Below, piece by piece: positions 51,972-61,009 of a DNA stretch of 64,000 nucleotides. Within the stretch, counting starts at the first letter, position 1. Each line of letters starts with the position of its first letter. The translations under genes were made by a program, and so were the position numbers. The stretch is taken from the NCBI GenBank assembly GCA_012727425.1, contig JAAYHQ010000030.1, forward strand, positions 38,639-102,638, read 5' to 3'. The notes under the pieces are model-generated. The model was not told where the DNA came from, did no database searches, and saw only the letters and a program-made list of their open reading frames with translations. Source of the DNA: Bacillota bacterium. Lineage in GTDB: Bacteria; Bacillota; UBA4882; UBA10575.

Positions 51972-52814
51972 TTATCCGGAACAATCCGGCTGGTCTGTCT
52001 GATTCGGCCGGTCGAGACAACGGGGCGTGTAATGGCGCAAGAGCCATTTGGCCAACCCGTCCAAGCCGGGGAAGAGGATCCGCTCGGTAATATTGGCCTG
52101 ATCCAGCTTATCCCGGATCTCCCATTTCAACTCGCGGGGAATGATGATCTTCCGGTAAAGGTGCGGGTACTGGTAAAGCCATTCGTCCAGGCGTCCGGTG
52201 GCGGTGGACATCACGGAGAAGAAAGCAAATTGGTTGACAATCCGGGAATCGAGAGAAGGCGGTTCGAAGAAAATAACCAGGTCGTGGTCGTGGTCGTGAA
52301 AGGCGTCAAAATCCTTTAGCGTCGGAACGGCTTCTTCAATCATCTCCACCGTAAACGCATTGGCCCCGACCTTTTCCATCACTCCTTTAAACGGCTCGGG
52401 CAGCATCCGGTTGACCTGCACATAATCGACCTGCCAGATCACCCCGTCCTGGTCATATTTGTTCGGATCGTCGGTCACAAAGTGTAAGGCGACAAAAGGT
52501 GAATACGTCCAGTCCAACAAACGGGTGGGTAGACCGTGGTGCTGCGCCAGCGTCAGGACCCGCCAGTCGGAGGAGACCAGGCTGGCGTCGGCGAATTGCC
52601 CGTATTTTTTAAAGTTCCGGAGCAGATGGTATTCCAGCTGTGGATTGTTCCGGCAAACCCGGTAAAAACTGTTCAGCAACGGGTACCGATAATCGGCCAG
52701 CCCCCGGAAGGCATAATCGCTCCGAAAGCGGCCCAGCTCCGGTTTCCAAGCGTTGTCATACAAGCGCTCGCAGACTTCGCTCCAACTCCGGACGACAATC
52801 TCGTTTTGGCCCAT
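51972..52814 (-). CDS. FRG-domain protein
   Basis: The 280-residue protein has the FRG domain, with its naming motif in YAFRGLADYRYPLLNSFYR and the later block LTLAQHHGLPTRLLDWTYSPFVALHF. The domain is found in bacteria, phages and some toxin-like proteins; its activity is not settled. No signal peptide or membrane helix was seen, so it is probably cytosolic. It stands alone with a decent sigma-A promoter upstream. Its neighbours do not suggest a role; a defence or nucleotide-related function would be speculation. Confidence 0.85.
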   Translation of the reverse strand: MGQNEIVVRSWSEVCERLYDNAWKPELGRFRSDYAFRGLADYRYPLLNSFYRVCRNNPQLEYHLLRNFKKYGQFADASLVSSDWRVLTLAQHHGLPTRLLDWTYSPFVALHFVTDDPNKYDQDGVIWQVDYVQVNRMLPEPFKGVMEKVGANAFTVEMIEEAVPTLKDFDAFHDHDHDLVIFFEPPSLDSRIVNQFAFFSVMSTATGRLDEWLYQYPHLYRKIIIPRELKWEIRDKLDQANITERILFPGLDGLAKWLLRHYTPRCLDRPNQTDQPDCSG

Positions 52815-52850
52815 CCCAATTCCCCCTGTCCGCTAAAAACTCCCTCTCTT

Positions 52851-52878
52851 CTTATAATTATTAATTAATCACGAACAA
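52851..52878 (-). promoter_or_regulatory. Sigma-A promoter of the FRG-domain gene
   Basis: TTGTTC, 16 bases, TATAAG on the minus strand, 36 bases before the start codon. Confidence 0.5.
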
Positions 52879-52940
52879 ATGATTTTCCCCCTCGTTTTTT
52901 CGGTTCTTTTCTGTTACAATTGGGGAAAAAGTAGGAAGTG

Positions 52941-53588
52941 ATGAATTTGGCAGCCCTCTTCATCCAGTCCATGTTGATTGGCTACTCGGGTGCCGTTATG
53001 CCCGGCTCCTTACTCACTTATACGCTGGATCAGAGTTTAAAATCCGGCGTGAAAGCCGGATTCCTGGTCTCGTTGGGTCATATCTTCCTCGAACTACTGC
53101 TGATTATCTTCATCTTCCTCGGTTTTGGCCAATACCTCAATACCACCCTCGCCCAAGTCCTGATTGGTCTTGGCGGCGGCCTCCTTTTAATCTATTTGGG
53201 CGGGCGGATGGTCCAAGACAGTTGGACCAACAAAGTAGCCGTCACCATATCCGCCAACGTACCAACGAAAAACCGGAGTATGCTCCTGGGCGGTGCCTTG
53301 ATTAGTGCCGCCAATCCTTATTTCACTATTTGGTGGGTGGTGGTCGGCCTCGGCCTCATCATGAACGCCTTTAACTCCTTTGGCCTTGGTGGCGTCCTCC
53401 TCTTTTACCTGGGGCATATCCTGGCTGATTTTTCCTGGTATCTATTGGTTTCCTGGTTGGTCAGCAAGACCCGGTCCTTTCTCAGCCCTAAAGTTTACCG
53501 CTTGATCATCGGCGGTTTGGGTCTGTGCCTGATCGGCTTCGGGACCGGCTTTTTCGCCAACGCCCTCCCGTTCATCTTCCACCGCTGA
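52941..53588 (+). CDS. LysE-family exporter
   Basis: The 215-residue membrane protein has about six helices and the LysE/RhtB-type start (MLIGYSGAVMPGSLLTYTLDQSLKSG), then GHIFLELLLIIFIF and GGALISAANPYFTIWW with the conserved NPY block. Such proteins export amino acids or related compounds. ATG 52941 follows AGGAAGTG; a GTG three bases earlier is possible. It is divergent from the FRG gene. The substrate is unknown. Confidence 0.9.
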   Translation: MNLAALFIQSMLIGYSGAVMPGSLLTYTLDQSLKSGVKAGFLVSLGHIFLELLLIIFIFLGFGQYLNTTLAQVLIGLGGGLLLIYLGGRMVQDSWTNKVAVTISANVPTKNRSMLLGGALISAANPYFTIWWVVVGLGLIMNAFNSFGLGGVLLFYLGHILADFSWYLLVSWLVSKTRSFLSPKVYRLIIGGLGLCLIGFGTGFFANALPFIFHR

Positions 53589-53636
53589 GCGGAACAACAA
53601 CACCAACCTCCGGAACTGGTCTGCTTCCGGATCAAG

Positions 53637-54063
53637 TTAGAAGCTAAACTGGGCCGTAGCATAAACCGTGGTCTTCTCGCCCGGATCCAGGTCCGCCGCC
53701 ACGTCCAGGGCCACCGGACCAAGCTTGAGACCGCAGCCGGCCGTCAAGTTAAATCCCCCGGCTGCTTGGTATCCACCGGCACGCAGGGCAAGGATCCCCA
53801 AGAAGGGTTGCTCCACCCCAAGATGAAAGGCGGGATCTTCCTCCCCCCGCAACGGGGTCTCCAGATCCGCCGCCACAACTGTTCCCAACATGGGGACTTT
53901 GACGGCGGCGCCAAGGACCAGTTTCGTCGGCCACCGCCGTGTAAGCGCCACCCATCCCCAGGGCCCGGGCACCAATTCCGGGCGTGGCCGCCGTGCATAG
54001 CGGCGCTGTCAAGACCAGTAATATTATGGCCAGCAAGCATACTTTTACTGTTTTAATCATCAT
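53637..54063 (-). pseudogene. Wrecked PorV/UPF0164-type outer-membrane beta-barrel protein gene
   Basis: The 5' part (54063 to about 53925) encodes a signal peptide and GIGARALGMGGAYTAVADE, the hallmark N-terminus of PorV/OMPP1/UPF0164-like barrels, normally followed by a WNPAGL block. The 3' part (about 53925 to 53637), one frame off, encodes barrel strands (VVAADLETPLRG, LRAGGYQAAGGF, GCGLKLGPVALDVA) and ends YATAQFSF, the aromatic C-terminus of barrels. The expected middle of about 200 residues is missing. The join lies near 53920-53930. The family belongs to two-membrane bacteria. Confidence 0.6.
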
Positions 54064-54228
54064 CGCTCCTTTCGTGCCTCATTCTGTAAGTTAAATTTCG
54101 ACGAAGAGCAGCTAAACCCCTTTTTCGTTGTTTCGCCAGAAAAAGGGAGCCGCCCACTATTCTTTTGCTCACCTTTACCGGTAAAAAAAGTTATAATAAA
54201 GAAGTCAGAAGGAAAGGAGGCTTTATCC

Positions 54229-55293
54229 GTGCCAATCGCAACCCTACTGCACGATCTGTCCAACGCCGTCGGCCCATCGGGACGGGAAGACCGGGCGGCC
54301 CAAATTATCACGGACTTTTTCACCAGCGGGGAAGGGCGCCCCTGGATTAGCAACCTCCACCGCGACCGGTTAGGCAACATCATCCTCCGCAAAACCGGCC
54401 GGGGCGAGCAACCACCCCGCATCATGCTCGCCGCCCATCTGGATGAGATTGGTCTAATCGTCACCGCGCTGGAAGACGGCTTTATCCGCTTTTCGACCAT
54501 CGGGGGGATTGACCAACGGGTTCTCCTTGGGCAAGAAGTGATCGTCCACGGCCGGGAAGATCTCCCCGGCGTCATCGGAGCCAAACCTCCCCACTTACAG
54601 CAGGCCGGCGAAGGGAATAACGCGGTAAAAATTGAAGACATGACCATCGACCTCGGGCTTTCTCCGGAACGGACCGCCGCTTTGGTGCGCGTTGGTGACC
54701 CGATCACCATTAAACGGAGGTGTTGTGCATTGAAAAACTCCTTTTACGCCGGAAAAGCCATGGACGACCGGGCCGGGGTCGTAGCGCTGGTCGACTGTCT
54801 CCGCCGCCTAAAAGATTTTAACCACGAAGCGGAGGTCCTGGCCGTCATTACGGTCCAGGAGGAACTGGGGGTCCGGGGGGCGATCGTCAGTGCTTACGGC
54901 CTTAATCCCGATATCGGCCTGGCGGTCGATGTCACCCATGGGGAGATGCCCGGTCTGGCCGATTACGAAGCCTTCAAACTGGGGCAGGGACCGGTCATTG
55001 TCACCGGACCACCGGTCCATCCGCTCATCTTTGACAAGCTGAAGGCCGCGGCCGAAACCGGAAAGATCAAATACCAAGTGGAAGCCACGGTAACCCCCCG
55101 GGGGACGGACGCCTACGCCATTCAGATCGCGCAGGCCGGTGTCGCCAGCGGCCTGGTCTGCATTCCCCTCCGTTACATGCATACTTCCGTTGAAACTTTG
55201 GCGTTGGACGATCTCAAGGAAACCGGTCGTCTCCTGGCCGAGTTCATCATGCAGATCGACCACGCTTTTGTGGAGGGATTGAAATGTTACTGA
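54229..55293 (+). CDS. M42 family metallo-aminopeptidase (first of three)
   Basis: The 354-residue enzyme has the M42 metal and catalytic residues in order: His in AAHLDEIG, bridging Asp in AMDDRAG, catalytic and binding Glu in VQEELGVRGA, Asp in VDVTHGE, and His in RYMHTSVE. M42 enzymes are large self-compartmentalising aminopeptidases or deblocking enzymes. GTG 54229 follows AAGGAGG; a TATAAT at 54192-54197 may be its -10. It overlaps the next M42 gene by ten bases, so the three are one operon. Confidence 0.92.
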   Translation: MPIATLLHDLSNAVGPSGREDRAAQIITDFFTSGEGRPWISNLHRDRLGNIILRKTGRGEQPPRIMLAAHLDEIGLIVTALEDGFIRFSTIGGIDQRVLLGQEVIVHGREDLPGVIGAKPPHLQQAGEGNNAVKIEDMTIDLGLSPERTAALVRVGDPITIKRRCCALKNSFYAGKAMDDRAGVVALVDCLRRLKDFNHEAEVLAVITVQEELGVRGAIVSAYGLNPDIGLAVDVTHGEMPGLADYEAFKLGQGPVIVTGPPVHPLIFDKLKAAAETGKIKYQVEATVTPRGTDAYAIQIAQAGVASGLVCIPLRYMHTSVETLALDDLKETGRLLAEFIMQIDHAFVEGLKCY

Positions 55294-56309
55294 AAGAATT
55301 ATCCGAGTTGCACGGTGTTTCCAGCGGAGAAACGGCGGTCCGCCACTACATCCGCGACCGTATTCAAAGCCGGGTCGACCGGATCGAAACCGACCGGTTG
55401 GGTAACCTCATTGCCCATCGCGACCAGGGGAAAAAAGGCCCCCGCGTCATGCTCTCCGCCCATATGGATGAAGTCGGCTTAATGGTGGTGGGGATCGACG
55501 CCAGTGGGTTACTGAAGATCAAAACGGTCGGCGGGATTGATGAACGGGTCCTCATCTCAAAACGGGTTTTGGTCGGTCCCCGGCGGATTCCGGGGGTAAT
55601 CGGCGCCAAACCCATCCATCTTCAGGAGAAGGAGGAACGGGAACGTCCGGTGAAGACCACCGGTCTGTTTGTGGATATCGGTGCCACCGACCGCAGCGAT
55701 GCCGAAAAGGACGTCAAGATCGGGGACCTCATCGCCTTCGACGTAGAGGCCGGGCCCTTCGGCGACGGCCTCTTTAAAGGAAAAGCCCTTGACGACCGGG
55801 TGGGCTGTGCCGTCCTGATGAACCTGTTGGAAAACGAATATGACCTGCCTTTGGCTTATGCCTTCACCGTCCAGGAGGAAGTCGGACTGCGCGGCGCCAC
55901 CGTCGCCGCCTTCGGGCTCAACCCCGACCTGGCCCTGGTTGTTGAAGCCACCTCGGCCGGGGATGTCCCACCGCTAAAGAAACACCAAGCTTCCACCCGC
56001 CTGGGCGCCGGACCGGCCATCAGTTTTATGGACCGTTCGGTCATCGTCAACCCGGCCTTAATCCAACGGTTGGCCGCCGTCGCGGAGGAGGCCGGAATTC
56101 CTTACCAGTTTCGTGAATCAACCACGGGCGGGACGGAAGCGGGGGTTATTAACCGGACCCGGAGTGGGATCCCGGTGGCGGTAATCTCCGTTCCCTGCCG
56201 TTATATCCATGCGCCGGTGGGCATTATCAGTCTTAACGACTTCACGCAGACGGTTAAACTGATCGATGCGTTTTTGCGCGACATCGAACAAAGGGGGTTA
56301 CCTGTATGA
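55284..56309 (+). CDS. M42 family metallo-aminopeptidase (second of three)
   Basis: The 341-residue paralog has all M42 metal-site motifs: SAHMDEVG, ALDDRVG, VQEEVGLRGA, a Glu in VVEATSAGD (where the others have Asp) and RYIHAPVG. The Asp/Glu change at the fourth ligand might alter metal use or specificity. It overlaps the preceding gene by ten bases and the next by four, consistent with tight co-translation and possibly mixed oligomers, as known for archaeal TET proteins. Confidence 0.92.
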   Translation: MLLKELSELHGVSSGETAVRHYIRDRIQSRVDRIETDRLGNLIAHRDQGKKGPRVMLSAHMDEVGLMVVGIDASGLLKIKTVGGIDERVLISKRVLVGPRRIPGVIGAKPIHLQEKEERERPVKTTGLFVDIGATDRSDAEKDVKIGDLIAFDVEAGPFGDGLFKGKALDDRVGCAVLMNLLENEYDLPLAYAFTVQEEVGLRGATVAAFGLNPDLALVVEATSAGDVPPLKKHQASTRLGAGPAISFMDRSVIVNPALIQRLAAVAEEAGIPYQFRESTTGGTEAGVINRTRSGIPVAVISVPCRYIHAPVGIISLNDFTQTVKLIDAFLRDIEQRGLPV

Positions 56310-57295
56310 AAGATTTATTACAGCGCTTGACCAGCATTCCCGGTCCCTCCGGGCGGGAAGACCAGGTGCGCGCCTTCATCCAGGCCGAATTGGAAGATTA
56401 CTGTGATGAACTGACCGTTGACACCATGGGCAATCTAATCGCCTTTAAGCGCGGTGGCAAGACCAAACTACAATTCGCCGCCCATATGGATGAGATCGGG
56501 GTGATCGTCACCGCCATTGATGAACAAGGATTCCTGCGCTTCGGGAAGATCGGCGGGATCAGACCCCACCGGCTTTACGCCCAACGGGTCCGGTTCCAAA
56601 ACGGCACGGTCGGTGTGATTGGGGCCGAGAAGATCGACGATCTTAAAGAATTAACCTTGGAAAAGCTATACATTGATATCGGGGCCACGTCGGCTGCGGA
56701 AGCCAAAACCAAAGTGAGCGTCGGTGACATTGCCGCCTTTGACCACGAGTTTGTCGACCTGGGCCAGCGGGTCGTCGCCAAAGCCCTCGACGACCGGGTG
56801 GGCTGTGCCGTCCTGATCGAAGCCCTCAAACGCGTCAGCAAACCCCAAAACGACCTCTATTGCACTTTTACCGTCCAGGAGGAAGTCGGGTTACGCGGGG
56901 CCAAAACCGCCGCCTTCGGGATCGAGCCGGATCTGGGGATCGCCCTCGATGTAACTGGCACCGGCGATACGCCGGAAGCGCCCAAATTAGCCATGAAGCT
57001 GGGCCAAGGCGCTGCTATTAAAATAAAGGATGTCTCTCTGATCACTCATCCACAGGTTAAAGAGCTCTTGAGCACGCTGGCGGAGCAGAACGGCATCCCT
57101 TACCAATTCGAGGTACTACCCTTCGGCGGAACCGACGCCGGCGCGATCCAACTGACCAAGGCCGGGATTCCCGCCGGGGTTATCTCCATCCCCTGCCGGT
57201 ATCTCCATTCACCTTCGGAGATGGTCGACCTCAATGATGTGGAGGCGGCGGTCCGCCTGGTCGTTGCCACCATGGAGCATCCGGTCACGCTCTAA
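56306..57295 (+). CDS. M42 family metallo-aminopeptidase (third of three)
   Basis: The 329-residue paralog keeps AAHMDEIG, ALDDRVG, VQEEVGLRGA, LDVTGTGD and RYLHSPSE. It shares the TIPGPSGRED-like start SIPGPSGREDQV with the first copy. It ends the three-gene operon and is followed by a terminator. All three copies look active. Different substrate preferences or a hetero-oligomer are the main possibilities; the sequence cannot decide between them. Confidence 0.93.
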   Translation: MKDLLQRLTSIPGPSGREDQVRAFIQAELEDYCDELTVDTMGNLIAFKRGGKTKLQFAAHMDEIGVIVTAIDEQGFLRFGKIGGIRPHRLYAQRVRFQNGTVGVIGAEKIDDLKELTLEKLYIDIGATSAAEAKTKVSVGDIAAFDHEFVDLGQRVVAKALDDRVGCAVLIEALKRVSKPQNDLYCTFTVQEEVGLRGAKTAAFGIEPDLGIALDVTGTGDTPEAPKLAMKLGQGAAIKIKDVSLITHPQVKELLSTLAEQNGIPYQFEVLPFGGTDAGAIQLTKAGIPAGVISIPCRYLHSPSEMVDLNDVEAAVRLVVATMEHPVTL

Positions 57296-57308
57296 TGGTC
57301 AAAAAAGA

Positions 57309-57338
57309 GAAAAGGCTGCCCGGGGCAGCCTTTCTCCT
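57309..57338 (+). terminator. Terminator after the M42 operon
   Basis: AAGGCTGCC/GGCAGCCTT stem with a CCGG-type loop followed by TCTCCTTCT, 15 bases past the stop. Confidence 0.8.
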
Positions 57339-57371
57339 TCTCTTCGGCAAAAGGAGAGGTCTCAAACACCC

Positions 57372-58196
57372 TTAAACCACCATCTTCCCTTCCCGGAACA
57401 GTTGTTCCAGTTCCCGCACGATAAAATCCTGCTCGTTGGTAAACCGGGAAACGATGGTTGCCTTGGCTTTAACCTCCGGCACCGCGTTGGCCGGTGCAAT
57501 GGAGAGACCGGCTTCGCGAAAAAGCGCCAGATCATTGAGCCAATCCCCAAAAGCAATAGTCTCGGTGGTCTTCACCCCTAAAATTTCGGCTAAACGCGTC
57601 AAGCCGCTCCCTTTGTCCACCCCCGGCGGGCGGATGATCAAATACTCGTAGCCGCTTTGCGTGGACGGGTGAATCTCCTGATCGAGACCGGGGGAGATCA
57701 TACCGAGCGCCTTCTGGATCCCCCTTACTTTGGCCTGTGCCTCGTGGATCACAATCTGTTCTACCTGGTTAACCGGGGGGTTGTTCTGACAGTCCGGATC
57801 GGCCTGTAGATCAAACCCCCAGGAAAAGATGGACGGATCCGGCGTCTCCGTATAGCAATGGATCCGGTCGTTGCTAAAAAGATAAACGCCCTGCAGTTCG
57901 TCGGCCAAAGTGGATAAGACCGCTTTGGTTACGGCCGGCGCCACCGTCTTCAGGTGCGGCTTTTCCCAGCCGCGGGGCTGGAAAAACGCTCCGTCGGTAC
58001 AGATATAATGAACGGGAAACCCGAGTAACTCCTGGATCGGGGTGGTGAAGTGATACATCCGCCCGGTTACGAAGGCAATCTCCACACCGGCCTGGTGCAG
58101 CGCGGTTAAGAGCTTCCGGGTCGGGGGACTGATCGTTTTGTCTTCTTTTAATAAAGTACCATCCAAGTCCAACGCCAACATTCGTAATTTGCGCAT
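57372..58196 (-). CDS. Cof-type HAD-IIB phosphatase
   Basis: The 274-residue HAD hydrolase has motif I LDLDGTLL (nucleophile and acid/base Asp), motif II FVTGRM, motif III lysine in GVDKGSGL and motif IV IAFGDWLNDLALF. The C2-type cap lies between motifs II and III. Such enzymes dephosphorylate sugar phosphates, FMN or pyridoxal phosphate; the physiological substrate is unknown. It is a single gene divergent from helD and convergent with the M42 operon. Confidence 0.93.
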   Translation of the reverse strand: MRKLRMLALDLDGTLLKEDKTISPPTRKLLTALHQAGVEIAFVTGRMYHFTTPIQELLGFPVHYICTDGAFFQPRGWEKPHLKTVAPAVTKAVLSTLADELQGVYLFSNDRIHCYTETPDPSIFSWGFDLQADPDCQNNPPVNQVEQIVIHEAQAKVRGIQKALGMISPGLDQEIHPSTQSGYEYLIIRPPGVDKGSGLTRLAEILGVKTTETIAFGDWLNDLALFREAGLSIAPANAVPEVKAKATIVSRFTNEQDFIVRELEQLFREGKMVV

Positions 58197-58351
58197 CTAC
58201 TTATCCCTCCTTCTACAATATGATGTTAAGCTGCTAAACGGGCAAAGCTCCCCATCACTCTTGGCTTTTCACGCATTTTTTTAAAAAAAGTTAACCGCCG
58301 GCCCGCGCCCACGCCTATTATTAAGCCTTGGCTAAATCTTCCTTTCTCCGC

Positions 58352-58380
58352 TTGGAGCAGGATAAAAAGTTTGTTATAAT
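58352..58380 (+). promoter_or_regulatory. Sigma-A promoter of helD
   Basis: TTGGAG, 17 bases, TATAAT. A leader of about 120 bases follows, holding a CCCCTGC/GCAGGGG hairpin (about 58431-58448) without a T-run. Confidence 0.75.
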
Positions 58381-58510
58381 AAATAAAATTCCGGACCGAC
58401 GCCAAAAACTAAAGGGTAAGCAAAAGAATCCCCCTGCACCCGCAGGGGAAGGAACCATAATTCATTTTACCATAAGGATAGCAATTCGTCGACCACGCCA
58501 AGGAGGAAAG

Positions 58511-60787
58511 ATGACAGCCAAAACTGAAGACCGCTGCGCGGAAGAAGCGCGTTTAACCATGGTTCTGGCGGTAATTAAACAGGAATTAGCCGTTAAAAAG
58601 GCTTTTTTTGCCCGCCTGAAAGCCCTGCTCAAACAGGAACGAAAAGACCTCTGGGAAGACGGTCCCCGCTTGGCCGATAATTTTGCCTCCGCCGTCAACC
58701 TCGTCCAACAGCTGAGCGGTTTACGGAATACGGAGTTGAGCGTGGCCTACAACCGCCGGGCCATCAACAAACTTGAAAGAATGCTCAAAACACCCTACTT
58801 TGCGCGGATCGACTTTCGTGAGCACGGAACACCCACGGCCGAAGAGATCTACATCGGCATCGCCACTCTACTGGACGAAGCCGGCCAGCCCTTGATCTAC
58901 GATTGGCGGGCTCCGGTCTGCAGCATGTTTTACGATTATGAGCTGGGACCGGCGGAGTACCGCTGCGCCGCCGGGGTGATCAGCGGCGAAATCACCCGGA
59001 AACGCCAGTACAAAATCGAAGACGGGCGTTTGGTTTACATGTTCGATTGTAACGTCAAGATCGACGATGAGATCCTGCAGGAGATCCTGAGTCAACATAG
59101 CGATGAGAAGATGCGGGCGATCGTCACCAGTATTCAAAGGGAACAAAACCAGGTGATCCGCAATGAGGAACATCCGGTCGTGCTGGTGCAGGGTGCCGCC
59201 GGCAGTGGAAAAACTTCCATCGCCCTCCACCGGGCCGCCTATTACCTGTATAAAGAACGGGACCAGATTACCAGTAAAAACATACTGATCTTCTCCCCCA
59301 ACCAGCTGTTTGCCGATTACATCTCCAATGTTTTACCCGAATTAGGCGAAGAGACGGCGCTGTGCACCACCTTCCAGGATTTGGTCGCACCCCTGCTGCC
59401 GCCCGGGCTGTCCGTGGAAGACCGCCATAATCAGCTGGAATTTACCCTGACGACCGACGGCAGCGCCGCGGACCGTCTGCGGGAAGAAAAGATCTACCTG
59501 CAAACCACGCCCGAGTTTTTAGCGTTAATCGATGATTACCAGAACTATTTAACTGCCCGCGGTCGGCCTTTTTCCGATCTCCAGTTTGAAGGGGAGACGA
59601 TCCTCCGTCAAGAGGAAATACGGGCGCTCTATGACGATTATTATGCTTATTTACCCCTGAAAAAACGTCTGCAACAGCTACAACGGCGGGCCTTCTACCT
59701 GCTCCGCCCTGTCGCCGCGCGGAAAATAAAAGAAGAGGCCCAGCGCCTCGCCGAAAGGAACCCACAGTTAACAGCAGCCGAACTTAAAGCCCGCAGCCGC
59801 CTGGCCGTCCGCAAAAAGCTCCAGCCGGTCCATGCGGCCATTCGCGCCTGGTCCGACCTGGACTCCTTTGCGCTCTACCGGGAACTCTTCGTCAACCAGG
59901 ATCTCCTTGCCGAAATGGCCGCCGGGCGGTTTCCCCCGGCCACCCTGGACCGACTCCGCCAGGCCGCCCTACAAACGCTCCGTGCCGATCACCTGTTCTA
60001 CGAAGATTTGGCTCCCTTCTTTTATTTTCAAGGAAACATTGAAGGGTTTCCCAAGTTTCCCGAGATTAAACACCTGATCATCGATGAAGCCCAGGATTAT
60101 ACCTTGGTCCACTACCGGATCATCCAGGAACTTTTCCCCAACGCCACCTTGACGATCCTGGGGGACCCGAACCAGACCATCCACCCGCGGCAATACCGGT
60201 GCACCTTTGCCGAGATCGAGGCGGTCTTTGCCGCCCGCAACCCCAAGATTTTTACGCTCACCAAAAGTTACCGGTCAACCCGGGAGATTACCGCTTTCAA
60301 CCGGGAACTTCTGGCGGAACCAGCCATCGACACCACGGCGGTCAACCGTCCCGGCCCGAAACCGGTGGTGACCAAGGTCTCCGACCCGACGCTACTGATC
60401 CCGGCTCTAGCCGACCGGCTCCGCGCCTTAAGCGCCGCCGGTTTCTCTTCCGTGGCCGTCATCGGAAAAACCGCCCGCGAATGCCAGACGGTTTACGAAA
60501 AATTGAATGCCCTGGTTCCGGTCCGGCTTATCACCAAAGAAGTGAAAACCCTGACCGGCGGCCCGCTCATCATCCCGTCCTATTTGGCCAAAGGATTGGA
60601 GTTCGATGCCGTCTTAATTTGCGATTGCTCCCGTGCGGTTTACTGTACCCCGGAGGAACTGCCGATCCTTTATACCGTCTGCACCCGTGCCCTGCACCGG
60701 CTTTTCCTGTACTACACCGGGGAACTCTCCCCGCTGCTCGCCCGGGTCAATCCGGATCTGTACACCCGGAGCACCTATCCGGAGTAG
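58511..60787 (+). CDS. helD: HelD-like UvrD-family helicase (RNA polymerase recycling)
   Basis: The 758-residue protein has an N-terminal coiled coil (about 10-95), a DWRAPVCSMFYDY block, Walker A GAAGSGKTS (228-236), Walker B LIIDEAQDYT and a UvrD-type C-terminus (TKSYRST, AKGLEFDAVLICD, YTVCTRALHRL). HelD clears RNA polymerase from stalled or terminated complexes in Firmicutes. ATG 58511 follows AAGGAGGAAAG; an upstream in-frame extension is rejected. It has its own promoter and is probably monocistronic. Confidence 0.92.
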   Translation: MTAKTEDRCAEEARLTMVLAVIKQELAVKKAFFARLKALLKQERKDLWEDGPRLADNFASAVNLVQQLSGLRNTELSVAYNRRAINKLERMLKTPYFARIDFREHGTPTAEEIYIGIATLLDEAGQPLIYDWRAPVCSMFYDYELGPAEYRCAAGVISGEITRKRQYKIEDGRLVYMFDCNVKIDDEILQEILSQHSDEKMRAIVTSIQREQNQVIRNEEHPVVLVQGAAGSGKTSIALHRAAYYLYKERDQITSKNILIFSPNQLFADYISNVLPELGEETALCTTFQDLVAPLLPPGLSVEDRHNQLEFTLTTDGSAADRLREEKIYLQTTPEFLALIDDYQNYLTARGRPFSDLQFEGETILRQEEIRALYDDYYAYLPLKKRLQQLQRRAFYLLRPVAARKIKEEAQRLAERNPQLTAAELKARSRLAVRKKLQPVHAAIRAWSDLDSFALYRELFVNQDLLAEMAAGRFPPATLDRLRQAALQTLRADHLFYEDLAPFFYFQGNIEGFPKFPEIKHLIIDEAQDYTLVHYRIIQELFPNATLTILGDPNQTIHPRQYRCTFAEIEAVFAARNPKIFTLTKSYRSTREITAFNRELLAEPAIDTTAVNRPGPKPVVTKVSDPTLLIPALADRLRALSAAGFSSVAVIGKTARECQTVYEKLNALVPVRLITKEVKTLTGGPLIIPSYLAKGLEFDAVLICDCSRAVYCTPEELPILYTVCTRALHRLFLYYTGELSPLLARVNPDLYTRSTYPE

Positions 60788-61009
60788 GCGCCGTCCTCGC
60801 CGCGCCTGCTTCCTAATGTCCTCGGCCGCAATTCAACTTCTAGCGGTCGTTGGTCCAAGTTGAGAGCAACCACCAGCCGTCCGGCAAAACGGCTGCGCCA
60901 CGCCAAAAAGGACACAACCCCCGGAAGCAGACCAGTAATGATCCCGCATTGTCTTGTTACCGGGAGAACGGTCAACTTGCATCTTTTTTAAGTAAAGGAG
61001 TGTTTTTCC
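60788..61009 (-). other. Intergenic region with a possible glycosidase C-terminal remnant
   Basis: A minus-strand frame ending near 60775 reads FAGRLVVALNLDQRPLEVEL, like the last beta-sandwich strand of GH13-type glycosidases. Nothing upstream in this gap encodes the rest. It may be the end of a lost gene or a chance frame. No promoter for the DUF1015 gene was clear. Confidence 0.25.
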
